The position numbers and the translations under genes are program-made. DNA of 64,000 bases from Lophium mytilinum (lineage: Eukaryota; Ascomycota; Dothideomycetes; Mytilinidiales; Mytilinidiaceae). The stretch lies in the NCBI GenBank assembly GCA_010093605.1, contig MU004199.1, forward strand, positions 379,609 through 443,608, given 5' to 3'. Of this stretch, positions 11,714 to 25,822 are shown in pieces. The notes beneath the pieces are model-generated. The model was not told the DNA's origin. It did no database searches and saw nothing but the letters and a program-made list of their open reading frames with translations. The first letter of the stretch is position 1. Each line of letters starts with the position of its first letter.

Positions 11714-11945
11714 ATGACCACTCTCCAAACCATCATCAGCGGCGCCTTCATCCTCTCCCTCGCCCTCTCCTCCCTCATCTGCCTAACATTCGCCGACGGC
11801 CCGGAACCCACCTCCCCGCGACCCGCTTCTCACTGCTAGCTTGTTCTACATATTCTGCAAGATCCCTGAGATCGGCCACTGGTTGGCGGAGTTTGTCCGG
11901 CGCTCGCCTCCGGATCTGGAGAAGGAGGCGATGGAGCCGCGCTAG
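11714..11945 (+). pseudogene. Relic of a small single-span membrane protein
   Basis: An ATG at 11714 opens a frame with a hydrophobic stretch (FILSLALSSLICL) and an acidic/proline patch, but it stops after 41 residues. In another frame the sequence continues sensibly as SLFYIFCKIPEIGHWLAEF and a charged tail ending in EAMEPR and a stop at 11943-11945. A frame change at about 11810-11830 separates the halves, and I see no intron there. Together they suggest a host protein of about 77 residues that has been broken. Its family is not recognised, and a sequencing error could give the same picture. Confidence 0.4.
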
Positions 11946-14900
11946 CTCTTGATCCAGGAGCGCGTCGTTCTGCCCCTAATCTGGCAGGCGGGGCGCGGTG
12001 GGCTGGGAGAGAGGCTAAGAATCCAGGCGAGGGGGAAGATGGCCTGGCTGTTCGCTGGTGCTGGTGCTGGCAGGCGCGCCTCGTAGAGGTCGTCAAGATG
12101 GCAGAATTGAAGAGAGGGATAGGCCCTTTGCGGAGCGAAGTCTGCCATCACGGAAGAGGCATGGGAGGCAGGGAACATACCGCATCTTTCCGCGCGGCGG
12201 CGCGAGCAAACACCTTTAGACAAGCTCTTTCATCAGGGGTTGACGGCAGCGGAGGACTCCTACTTCTTCAGACAATGCAAGCCCAGCCTGCGAGAGCTCC
12301 GTACTGCCCGCCCTGGCCACGACGGCGACGGAAAAGCGACCAGTTGAAAATAGGACACCGGTGTCTCAGGCCTTTGTGTTGATGGCCGCGAGAAATATAC
12401 CAATTTCGATTGCTGATACGGGTGGTACGAGCCAAAACATCACCGGTGCTCCGGAGACGGCGATGAAGCGACAACAACTTCGACAAGAGAACGCTGCCGT
12501 CTGCGGTGCGCTACGTGGAGGATATGAGCATAAGAGAATAGTCAATTGAGAAAAGGACGAAACCCACTGTTCCAGCTCTAGCCGCATGGCCATATCGTCT
12601 TGCCGGCCCTCCAGAGACAGCGACGAACAACACTTTCTTTTGGACACAACGAGACCACTGGCTGAGAGGCTCAGAAGGGCCCGTTTCCACGACTCAATGC
12701 TCCCAACGACGTCAACGACGAGACGTTGACAAGACCTTCAGGATGAGTCGTACCATTCCATGGGCCTAGGTACGGGCAAAAACACTTTCGATGAAACCAC
12801 TGGCCTTTTGAACGACGCGGAGCCGCCGTCTGAGTTAGCCCTCCGCAACGACCCCTACCAACTCGAGCACAATCGCCTTGACCATCATAATCACAGAAAC
12901 GTCGTTGAAAACCAGCCGGCAGCTACGTACTAGGAATCCAGGGTGAGACGGGCCAAGCAAGAGCGACACAGCTTTTCCTTCCACGCCTTGGAAGCTTTTC
13001 CTTCGACGCCTTGGAAGCACTGTCTGATGTAGCACCTTGGATAGCTGGGAAAATGAACTCATCATCAACTGCGCGGAGTGCAGACAGGGCTAGCGCTCAT
13101 ATATTTCCCAAGGTTTCCTAAGGCGGGTAAACTCTGGACAACGAACGCGACACGGACAAACCACAACGACACTGGCTCCGCCTTGTCCTCGTGAAGTAAC
13201 CGTCTGAGACGTCTCTATCTATACACAGCAAAACATTTGTATCTTCAAATCCCCAGGATGTGTGCGGAAGCAGCGCCCACGTCATCCTTATTGGCTTTCA
13301 GATCTTGGACATCTACAGGAACACGGCTGCACAACAACGCGCTTACGACTATTTCGACGTCACAATACCGTATGAGCTACATCCACGGATAATCGGGAGA
13401 CAAGCTCAGGTTGAACTACTCTACAATAGATACGGAAGCGGCGCCTACTTTGTCCCGCTAGGGGCCAGCTTTCGGAAGCTCAGAGCACGATCAGCCAGAC
13501 GACTAGTTCGTCGCAGTGAGACCTCGGTCTGAGATAGTCAGCATGGGTAGCCAGGCACACAACTCGTACCTTTTTGCGTGGGATCGATATAAAAGCAGCG
13601 CTTACACTCCTTGTTTGCGCGCTAGACCTGAGAAGCCCAGAGTAACACAGCTCACACAACACCGAGCATACGGTTCCTTCGACGCCTGACACCACCATAT
13701 GAGGTAGCCAGCGCGTCAGCCAGACGCACAACTTGTGCGTTCTTGCGCAGAACAGATCTAGCAAACGCCCCTTCGCCGTCGCCACTCTGGCAGAGATGGA
13801 GGCAACTTATGTTCAGCGCGAAAATTACTAGGAGGATACCAGCAACTCCTTGCGCAAAGGGAGAGCGCGGTTCGACATCGTCTAAGAGGTCGACTCCTGC
13901 GCGGAACAACGAGTGGAACGCCATAGATCTGCCTCCGGGTGTTTGCTTCGTTTCCATTCTCCCACCACACTCCTCATATCCGTCACCACCCCTTCTCTAT
14001 CGATTCCGCTCTTCCGCCGCCGTTTTCCACAACATCACCGAGTCTCCCACTTCCCTCTCCACCGACCGCGACAACGCCGCAATCACCCATGCATCGACAC
14101 TGGATATTGTTTGCAGCGCGTCTCCCGCCCTCCGATCCGCGGGTGTAGCTATCTACACACACGCAGATGTTTGCATATCGCTCGGCCGAGGGGGCTCTTC
14201 TTAGCCAAGGTCTATAGACGCAAAGCGCACCCGCTAACAGATTTGGAATTAGACAAGCCTCCAAACGTAACGCACATGAACCAAATCGATACTACCCCGA
14301 TCCATCCTCCCGATCACTTCGAGCCTCGGCCTCCCTCGAAGTGTACAGCACTCATCTTGGGGCAACAATGAATGACCCAGCGGCCCCATACGCGATGGAA
14401 TTGTTACAGAACGACAAGGACGACGCCGCCGTGTCGCACAACCTCTGGACAGGCCCGTCGAGCGGGCAAATAACAATCTTCTTAGGAGGACAACAACCTC
14501 TGCACACGGCCGTGGAGCAAGCGAACAACACCTCCGCACACGCAGCGACAGGACCGCTTCTTGTCATCCAGCCCTCTACAACTTCCGTACAACAATCTCA
14601 GAACGACAACACCACTCACCCGCCTATCATCACGCGCCGTTTCAAGCCCGTCCCGCGACGTGCAGACGGACGCGCGTGAAGACGACGTCTATCCGCAGGC
14701 TAAGCGCATTCAAGCTAAGCCCTTGCACACAACTCAGTCCTCTACTTACGAAGATGCGGACAGCGCTCGAACTGTCCATAAGTATGAAGCACCACCTACT
14801 GACACTTTCAACACAGACTCGGCCCTCCTACACGGAGGACCGAACCGGCAAACACCCAATCACCGCCCTCAGGCCTCCTCGCGACAACATTGCTTAGAGC

Positions 14901-15130
14901 GAGGACAGGTACAGCCCCAGCCTCCCCGGAGGGAAACTGTCGTAAGTGTGTTATATTTCAGCGACCCTCCATACAACAACCTCCCGGCCCGTCCACGAGA
15001 GGCGGACGGACCATGCCCTGCGCAGCCGCGACATAGCAAATTGTCAATAGGGGGTCATAAGGAGCCTCGTTTCACACACCCAACAAGCCGCGGAACAACT
15101 ACAGTCATCCACGACTGGTACCCCTATATT
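11946..15130. other. Decayed repetitive sequence, no gene
   Basis: There are several overlapping short frames but none shows domains, codon consistency or splice structure. Short direct repeats occur, for example a GCCTTGGAAGCTTTTCCTTC-like unit twice at about 12980-13020, and related segments near 13549 and 13704 (GTAGCCAG with CACAACT). A TATA-like GATATAAAAG lies near 13577. The CAACGACG-type composition suggests an old repeat, family unknown. Confidence 0.35.
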
Positions 15131-15139
15131 ACGGCCTCT

Positions 15140-15560
15140 TAGTTCTCCATCCAACTACCTACTATTTAGTACTAACTACCTCTGACACCCCCCCCCGCTT
15201 CCCTACCCTACCCACCTAAAGCTACTATACCTAACCTACCCCCTTGTTCCCCTTCTAATCTTAAAGAAACCTAGCTAAGTAAGAATCTAAATAATACCCC
15301 CTAGTAAGCCTCTATAGCGCCTACCTACCCTTCTAAGGGCAAGAAAAACTAAGAAAACTTAACTTTACATCCGCCGGCATTTTCCCTATCTAGAATCCCG
15401 GCGCTGTGTCTTTAGGCGCATAAATGCTATTTTTCCTGCTAAAAGCTACTATACTTTATTCTAGAGTTTAATATGCTAGTTTAAGCGCTGGGTATGTAAA
15501 ACTATGCCTCCGGCTGGGAAAGTAGAGTTTAGGATCCTTTGTTAAATTGCTTGCTTAAGG
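15140..15560. repeat. RIP-like mutated patch, family unknown
   Basis: In 15181-15300 I count about two TpG and two or three CpA dinucleotides against roughly fifteen TpA. Strings such as CTACTATACC, CTAGCTAAG and CTAATC dominate. This is the composition left by repeat-induced point mutation in Pezizomycotina. It marks a formerly repeated sequence that was mutated heavily; what it was is not visible. The sequence to the right is no longer CpA-poor. Confidence 0.55.
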
Positions 15561-17449
15561 GAATAGAGATTTTGGTGGAAAGCTGTAGGGCCATCGACGG
15601 CGAGAAGAGGAGGTAGATATTTATTCAGAGCAATTTAGCGGCGAACGCTGCGAGGCTAACATAGAGAACGGCCGCAGGTATCAAATCCAGCGGATAAACG
15701 CCAGGAAACTGCATCAATAACCTCAAAATGTAGAAATTTCAAACTAGCTAACTAGCTGATGCAGAGGGTCCAGCGACGTCTGTTTCAATAAAATCGAATC
15801 CGAACGGATTCGAGCACAGAAAAAATTTATCGGTGAGTCCACAGGCTCGAAAGCGGACATCATCGCAATCCATTGGAGGAGGAAGCTGAACTAGAGACGC
15901 AGGCCGTGAACCCGAATTCTGTGAGCGCTATCGGCGTCCAGGATTTGACTACTCTCTAGAAAGCTCGGCGATGATAGAGCAATACAGATCCGGAGGCTGA
16001 TTCTTGAGCAAAAGATCGCAGGCAGAAACGAAGACATCTGCGAACGCTGAGGAGATACTTCGGGCTTACAACCCACACCATGGGTGCTGGAATGCCGGCA
16101 GGACCTGGAAAAAACAACAAGTGGAACGAGCTTGAAGGGGAACGGCTAATGAGGGTTGCTCACTTTCTGTTTTCTTCAACTCCTTCACGACTTGTCTTGG
16201 ATATGCCTTTGAAGCACGCTGACAGCCCCAAGGCAGTTGAAGCAGGTGGGCCCATGGAACCTCACCAAGTTGAAGTGGCAACGCTGCGTCGAGGCATCCT
16301 CGGCCCGTTCGTGACGGTGAAGAACTTACAATGCAGCAGGCGTTCCAATAAGGACTTATCGGACGACGCCAAGAAACTTAGAAGAGATGGAGATATGGAA
16401 AAGCGCCGAGAAAGTTGAAGAGACACGAAGATCAGAAACCACGGCAGATGACGGAGCAGGTCTGCATCGAATGATGATCTCACAAGCGAACCTGGAACAT
16501 GCACCTAGCTCCAAATGAAGAGGCGAGACGGCGTGAAGGAGAAAAGAGAAAATTGATCATGCAATTCTTGGAAGAAGCATCGAAAAGGCCACCACTGTCC
16601 ATGGCTTCGAAGAGAATGAGGCAGTCGGAACGCGAAATGATTGAAAGAGATATCGCAAAAATACCGCAATTTATCGGATGCGGCAACGGTAATACGATAT
16701 AGTAGTTCAACGCTCGCGGTAGCACTTACCGGATGGCACGAAGAAAGAAGTGGAGAGACGGCACAGAGATTGATGACTTGAATTCATGGCGAAGAGGAAA
16801 ATACGTGGCTGCCCTGCGGGTGTAGATATCCCGAAATTGTAAGGAGAAGATGGAAGATCTGGCAAGATGAAGAGAAAGAGCGGGATCTCCACGACGTGAA
16901 CAGCATTCTCGGGAGACCGCTTTGAAGAATACTCCGGCGACGAAGAAGATCAGAAGAGTCGTGGTGACTGGAAAGCGGAGCCACACCTGCCGAGAATGTT
17001 CAAGATGACTTCACGAATCGATCGCAGCCTATTGGACCCGGACGAAGAGTAACGCGCTTGCGGGAAGACTTAGACATGAGAGAGAAAGAGATTTGAAATT
17101 TTGAGAAAGAACGGAAGTCAAATATCGAAGTCCATCGTAACCCATCGGGTACGGATTGATATTCCATAGGAGCTAAAATTTTGAAGAATCGGAGAGAGGT
17201 CACCCACCTACTTTTGGGATCCATGGGATGGAATGAAAGCGAGGAAGAAGGAAAAGAAAGACTTACGATGAGTCATAGAGCTGATTGTAGGTAAGTAACA
17301 TCAAAGTATTCTAGATGGTGGCTAACGATCCTCATTGGCCAGAAGTCATAGTCGTCAGACTCCGCTTGCTTGACCGAGCTACTGCAAAGGCTGGCCGAAA
17401 GCCGTCTTAATTATCTGGTCTATATCGCCAATGCCGTTGAAGACCGAGA
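15561..17449. other. Purine-rich decayed sequence 3' of the sugar transporter
   Basis: The plus strand is strongly purine-rich (many GAAGA, GGAGA and GAGAAAG runs), as in an old coding or repeat sequence, but only short frames remain. I cannot assign it to a family and see no terminal repeats. It ends at the 3' end of the MFS gene. Confidence 0.35.
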
Positions 17450-19481
17450 TCATTTGATGTCGATATGCTCATTCTCGACGTCCTTGAAGTTGCCCGCTTT
17501 TCCGAAATTGTTATGAGCAATCTCTTCCAAGCTGAGACCTTTCGTCTCATGGAGAAAGAAGAATGTACCGATCGCGATGACGATATCTGCAATTCCCCAA
17601 AAAAGAAACGTTCCCCTGCCAAGACTGTCAGAAATGCCAAGAGGCGGATGCGTTGGGATGGATGGAGGGTGCATGCGACATTCACCGAGACAAGAGTGAA
17701 GGAAACGAACTTACCATCCCAAGCCGTCGATCATGTATGGCGTCGAAAGAGAGAAGACGAAATTGAAAAGCCATTGAGAAGATACGCCGACTGCGATGCC
17801 AGGCTCCCGGATCCTAGTGGGAAAGATCTCGGAGACATAGGGCCACGGCAGCGGACCCCAGCTGAGATTGTACGCAATCACAAACATGTATATCAAAGCC
17901 ACCGTCGCGATCCCGCTCGAGGTAACGTGTCCGTTCGCGGGGGCGGGTTTGTTCTTGACGATAGCGGCGGCGGAAATCTGGCAGGCTGCCATGAATGCTG
18001 CACCCCAAATCAGGGATTGTCTTCGGCCGATCCGTTCCGAAAGGAAGAGAACGAAGATACCACAGGCCACGACCTTGATGGCTCCGAAGATGGCCGTCAA
18101 GAGAAGATCCTTATCCCCACCCCCAACTAGGAGCTTGAAGTATTGCGGCCCAAAGTATGCGAACGCCGTGGCACCGGTTGCCTGCTGGGCGGTAAAGACG
18201 GCGAAGGATGTGAAGATGCGTTTGAAGTTGTCCCGTTCGAAGAGTTCTGCACAAGATTAAATTAGTATTCGAGGGTCCATCTTGATTTTGGGATGTGGCA
18301 TCGCACCTTTGATCTGGAAATTCTCGGTCTCTCGTTCCTCGATCTCCACGCCTGTGCGGATCTCCACCATCTCGTCTACGGTATCCTGGGACTCGTCGGC
18401 CCGGATCCATTTCAGGCTCTCCCATGCTTCCTCGTGTCTGCCCTTCTTGGTGAGCCATCGAGTGCTTTCCTTGAGAGTAAGCATGCCAAAGCCAAGCATC
18501 GCGGCAGGCACGAGCTGGAGACCGATCGGAATTTGCCATTGCTTCGATACGGGAGCGACCCGCTTCGTCATGGCGTAGTCAACCCAGTAGGATGTGAATA
18601 TTCCTGCCAAGTGTTACTATCTTTCGCCAGGTGCTGGTAGTTCGTAATGGGGGAGCCTTACCGAAGGTGTAAAACCACTGAAACAAGGACCCGATCTGAG
18701 CTCTGTACTCCTTTGGCGCCATCTCACTACTGAACATGGGCACAACGACCGAAGCAGCACCTAGTCCGATGCCAGCGACGATGCGGCCGACGTAGAAGGC
18801 GGCGAGGGAGTGGGTGTTGATGGTCTGGATGATGGCGCCGATGCAGAAGACAGCCGAGGACAGCATCAGCGACTTCTTCCGCCCGAGTCTGTTCGTGATG
18901 GGCCATATCACGAAGCAGGCTGCGAAGGCACCGGCCTGCTGCAATCCAACGCTGAGGGAGTTGATTCGGGTTTTGTGTTTGTTCGAGTAGTGGAAGTCGC
19001 TGACGAAGGGCTTGAGGGTCAGGACGCCGCCTACAGATCACGGTTAGCCAGGGGGTAGGAGGGCGGCCGAAGCTGCTCCATACCGACACTGGCGTGGCAT
19101 GTCAGTGTCTGAGGCTGCGAAGAGGTGGACGAGAGGAGGAGGATGATGGCGATGGGGTAGTGATGTGGGTGGTGGTGAGGATGGAGGGGGTGAGGTCAAG
19201 AAAAGCTCGAGGCAGGGCCAAAGCTCAGGAAGAAGTTACGCCCAGCCGGACCAACACGACTGCCTTCACTCCCACATCACCAAAACAGGAGAAAATACAC
19301 ACATTCCAGAGTCGTATCCAAACAAGAAGCCTCCCATGCAGACGACACTGCCTAGCCAGAAGGCCCTGATCTTTCCCAGCGTGGTTGACTTCATCGTGTG
19401 CGGATTTGAAGGGACAGGGGATGGAAATTCTACAATTTGGTCGTCCTCGGCGGCTCTTAAGGGCGTGTACTCGGTGGCCAC
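17450..19481 (-). CDS. MFS sugar porter (hexose/quinate permease type), 515 aa, six exons with a 5-nt micro-exon
   Basis: Proton-coupled sugar or quinate uptake across the plasma membrane is the likely role. Exons in gene order: 19303-19481, 19084-19088, 18662-19030, 18307-18603, 17715-18246, 17450-17615; they sum to 1548 nt. Family hallmarks are FGYDSGIVGGVL in TM1, NRLGRKKS after TM2, a KESTRWLTKKGR motif before the central loop, QQATGATAFAYFGPQ in TM7, ERIGRRQS, and HETKGLSLEE after TM12. The second exon is only five nucleotides. Skipping it breaks the frame; including it gives exactly the conserved I-V-G-G-V-L. The QQATGATA signature fits quinate-type permeases, but substrate is inference. 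The gene is divergent to the sulfatase across 955 bp. Confidence 0.93.
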
Positions 19482-22545
<3,064 letters not shown>

Positions 22546-23214
22546 GGGTAAGGGGCATGTTAGATAACCTGACTGATAGAATATAGAAGATCTCCATCAA
22601 GATCCATGCACTCAAAAGAGTGCCAACCTGGCCCAGTAATGCAGTATTGGTAGTAAGGATTTTATTCTAAGGCTCAAGAATTAGTACAGGTAAATTTCCT
22701 CCGCGCTACGTGTGCCCCAGCGTAGTCCATTTTGCTAGAACCATTCTCAAATTAGACCGCGTAAGATATTACACAGTAAGTACAGAGAGTACGCAAAGGG
22801 GTACGCTACGTATACCATGGCGTAGTCCTTTGTTTCATAATAATTGACATAAGTGACCATGTGAGAGCATAAATAGTAACCGCAGATAGTACGCACAGGG
22901 GTACGCTACGTATGCCCCAGCGTAGTCCCTTTCCTTAGAAGAAATTACAGATCTCACCGCGTGAGAGAATTTTCCATAGATCCGGATGGCACACCAAGAG
23001 GTATGACCCCGACGGTCTTGTGAGACACTTTGAGCTCGAGGAAATCGTCACGTGACAAGAACGACCATGATCAGTGTCAGGGACTCTAGTAATGGAACTT
23101 AAAGATATTAAGGAAATGAAATGCCGTTCAAAAGTTGAGGCTGCCAATGGTATCAAACTCCGCTAACCAGAATACCTACCCCAATTCCTCTTCACCATGG
23201 CCCACGAACGATGC
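22546..23214. other. Gap between convergent sulfatase and phosphoesterase genes
   Basis: The gap holds the 100-bp tandem trimer listed separately. Otherwise I see no gene or known element. Confidence 0.5.
22690..22990. repeat. Tandem trimer, exact 100-bp spacing, with hairpin core
   Basis: The block GCTACGTATGCCCCAGCGTAG (one base varied in each copy) starts at 22705, 22805 and 22905, steps of exactly 100 bp. Each copy is an imperfect palindrome, CTACG at one end and CGTAG at the other, and is followed by TCC and an A/T-rich spacer. The trimer lies just 3' of the sulfatase. It is unrelated by eye to the core shared by the other arrays. Confidence 0.8.
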
Positions 23215-24087
23215 TCAGCCAGCTTGAATAACCCTCCTTACATCAAATACCGTCGCCGCCTTTTTCTTCTTCTTTTCTTCTCCAGCAAGCTCCCCACCTT
23301 CCTGCACTCCCCTCTGATTACTCACCGCCCGCACCCCAAATACCACAAAATCCGTCGTCCAATGCGTGCACCCGAAAACCCACGTCCTCACCCCCGTCCA
23401 ATCCCATCCAGCCAGCAAATCCGTCGCCCCAGCACTGCACCACGGCGAGTCCACAGCCCACGGCGCATTACACTCCCTCATAGCCGGCGCATGGTGCGTC
23501 ACAACCAACAAACTCCTCTCCGGCCGCCCATCCAACGCGATCTCCCCCGCAAACCGCCGATTCGCACTAACCTGACTCTTCAGCCAACTAACATCATCCG
23601 CGTGGGCAGCATTCTGCGCTTCCACGCTCCAGTGCTCAATGTTTCTGAAATCAGGCACCCTCGCCACCACAGCCGCCGCTGCGGACTCCGGAATCCGCGA
23701 CCACAGCGTACACCCCAGCACGCTCAGATTCGTCCCCGGCAGATCGTACTTTTGCTGATGCAGCAAGATGAGCTTTCCCTTTAGCGCGGGCTCGGCTTCT
23801 AGTCGTTTGGCGGCTGCGATGCCGGCGTTGAAGCTTAGGCCGTGGAATTCGGTGGCGCCGAGGACGAGGAAGACGCGCTCGAAGAGGGTAGTGCGGCGGA
23901 CGAGGAAGCCGAGGTAGGCGTCGTAGTCGGCGAGGCGGCCGATGTCGCCGGCGAGGATGAGGTTGGGAGCAGAGATAGGGAGGTCGAAGGTGGCGTATTG
24001 GTCGGAGTGTTCGAGGTGGAGGTCGGAGAGGATTTGGAACGGGGTGGTGGGGGTGCTGCGGGAGAAGAGGGAGGAGAGGCGTTTCAT
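23215..24087 (-). CDS. Calcineurin-like phosphoesterase with altered metal-site motifs, 290 aa
   Basis: A metallophosphoesterase-fold protein from a single exon. The first motif S-D-L-H-L-E (Asp22, His24) and the second A-G-D-I-G (Asp48) are intact. The third, usually G-N-H-E, reads G-A-T-E at about residues 77-80. THHAP near residue 195 fits the fourth motif. The last, usually G-H-T-H, reads G-C-T-H followed by W-T-T-D-F. Two metal or catalytic ligands are thus missing, so activity may be reduced or lost. The C-terminus has a lysine run (about residues 275-279). It is convergent with the sulfatase. No signal peptide is seen. Family assignment is strong; substrate is unknown. Confidence 0.85.
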   Translation of the reverse strand: MKRLSSLFSRSTPTTPFQILSDLHLEHSDQYATFDLPISAPNLILAGDIGRLADYDAYLGFLVRRTTLFERVFLVLGATEFHGLSFNAGIAAAKRLEAEPALKGKLILLHQQKYDLPGTNLSVLGCTLWSRIPESAAAAVVARVPDFRNIEHWSVEAQNAAHADDVSWLKSQVSANRRFAGEIALDGRPERSLLVVTHHAPAMRECNAPWAVDSPWCSAGATDLLAGWDWTGVRTWVFGCTHWTTDFVVFGVRAVSNQRGVQEGGELAGEEKKKKKAATVFDVRRVIQAG

Positions 24088-25822
24088 GTCGACGGGGGGT
24101 TGATGATAGAATATGTAGGCGTATGGAGATAGACAGAGTGAGTGATGGGTCGTAGGAGCTCTATAAGGGAACAGATGATTGAGAGTTTGATCTCAGCTAG
24201 GCCTAGGTCGCAGCATGGAGGCCCTGGTTTTTTCAAGATGTTCAGCTCGAAGAGTGCTCTGTTGCCCCTCGAGATTGCCTTTCTTGTGATATAGATAAAA
24301 CGGATGGAAAGCGGTCGATGATGACCGAGAGCCAAGATGGGGTAAGGCTGTGAAGAGGGTCATTGCTTTTGTTGCTAGACCAATTTAGGCCCAGCATTGT
24401 CTACATTTTCACCAGAACAATTCCGACCTTGAACAGTAAAGGCGCACTTTGGTCTTCTGCCGCAATTTCGCAAACAATGTTCTATCCATTTCAGTATCTA
24501 TGGCTGTCAGTAAGTCACGTGATGCTGTACGATTACTAAGCCGTGGTCTCAATCTCAACGTCAATCTATCTGCTACGATGCTTCATCTCCAACTCTTATT
24601 CAACCCGCGCTAACTCCCATGCCTTCATACTAAGCTCGTCTTTACCATTCGAAAATGCTATCATTGCATTTCGAACTGAACCCGTTTTGTTCAATATCTT
24701 CGCTGGAACTGGTGGATGAGTCTGCACCATCAGCATCATCCGGCTAAATACGTTGACTCCCCTCGCCTTGACTACGATCGATGTTTGTCTCGTGTTCAGC
24801 GTTCTTTCCACCATGCTTACAGTCGACGGGCGCCCTCGAATTTCATTCGTGAAGCCCATTTCTTTATTCAGAAGGCGTTTAGCAAGAAGATCGATGCATC
24901 GTCGAACGTGTGATGCAGCCACCTCTTCAGATCGATTTCTTTTCACATTTTCGATATTCCGAGAAACGCCACGAAAATCAAATCAGGATGCTCGATATTC
25001 CCCTCCGCCTTGGCACCTCTCTCCCTGCTCCAGCTGCTCAAAGAATAGTGGGGATCTCCGTTCCCGGAAGGTGGTAACGAATAGAATTGAGGCAATATAA
25101 GATTCTCCCAGGGATACGACAGGCGCTGGGAACGACAAGCATCGCCGGTGGAATTGCAGATCCGCTGCAGCTTCCTACTTTAAGGGGATGCCAGCACTTG
25201 GTCTTCGCGCTTTGCTCCTGGCTACATGATCTTTCTCCCTAGACGCAGATACGAAGCTGAATATATTTCTTCTGGGTTCTCAACCAGGCGCGTTCGTTTG
25301 ACATCCAGGTCTACGCCCCACTTGGGGCATCCAAGGCGCCACACTGTCCTTGGACTCTCGGTAGGCTGTCTCTCGCTTCCAGGTCAGCACAGACGTCGAA
25401 TGAGTCGGATACGGTCTGGACTCATCAATTAGCACCATATTTTGCAGTGCGCATGCTTTCCACTTTCCGTCAAATTGCTGCTTCCACGATGTACCACCTT
25501 CATGCAAAGACTCGCTTCACCATACACTACAATCATCAAATTATGCCTCCAAGAATAGATTTCTAGATAGATTCGCGGCTAGCTTGAAGATTACCCCGGT
25601 ATGAGGCATCTTTACCATCTCCTGCCTTGCGGATCCTTTTTCCGTACCGCATCTCGGCCGGATCAATTTTTAATGCCGGTACATAAGACTGCATTCATGC
25701 GCCGTCGTTCAGGCACCAGATATAAGTCATCTTTCCACTCATATACAAGCTCTTCAAGTCATAAAAGGCTGATCCATCCAGAATCAGCGTGGCACAAGCG
25801 GGTTTTTCCATCAGCAGCCACC
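24088..25822. other. Intergenic region upstream of phosphoesterase and peroxidase
   Basis: It contains the promoters of the two divergent genes. A 116-codon minus-strand frame at 24596-24946 has no recognisable domain and is probably chance or a relic. No RNA gene or repeat core was convincing. Confidence 0.35.

Noticed and set aside
13743-14679. Several overlapping frames of 100-150 codons
   Set aside because: They overlap on both strands in decayed sequence. None has consistent codon use or recognisable motifs.
15561-17449. A named transposon or virus-like element
   Set aside because: The purine-rich decayed sequence is suggestive, but I see no terminal repeats or identifiable protein motifs, so no family can be given.
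24596-24946. A 116-codon minus-strand gene
   Set aside because: No domain, no splice sites, and unremarkable composition. It may be a relic, but it cannot be supported.
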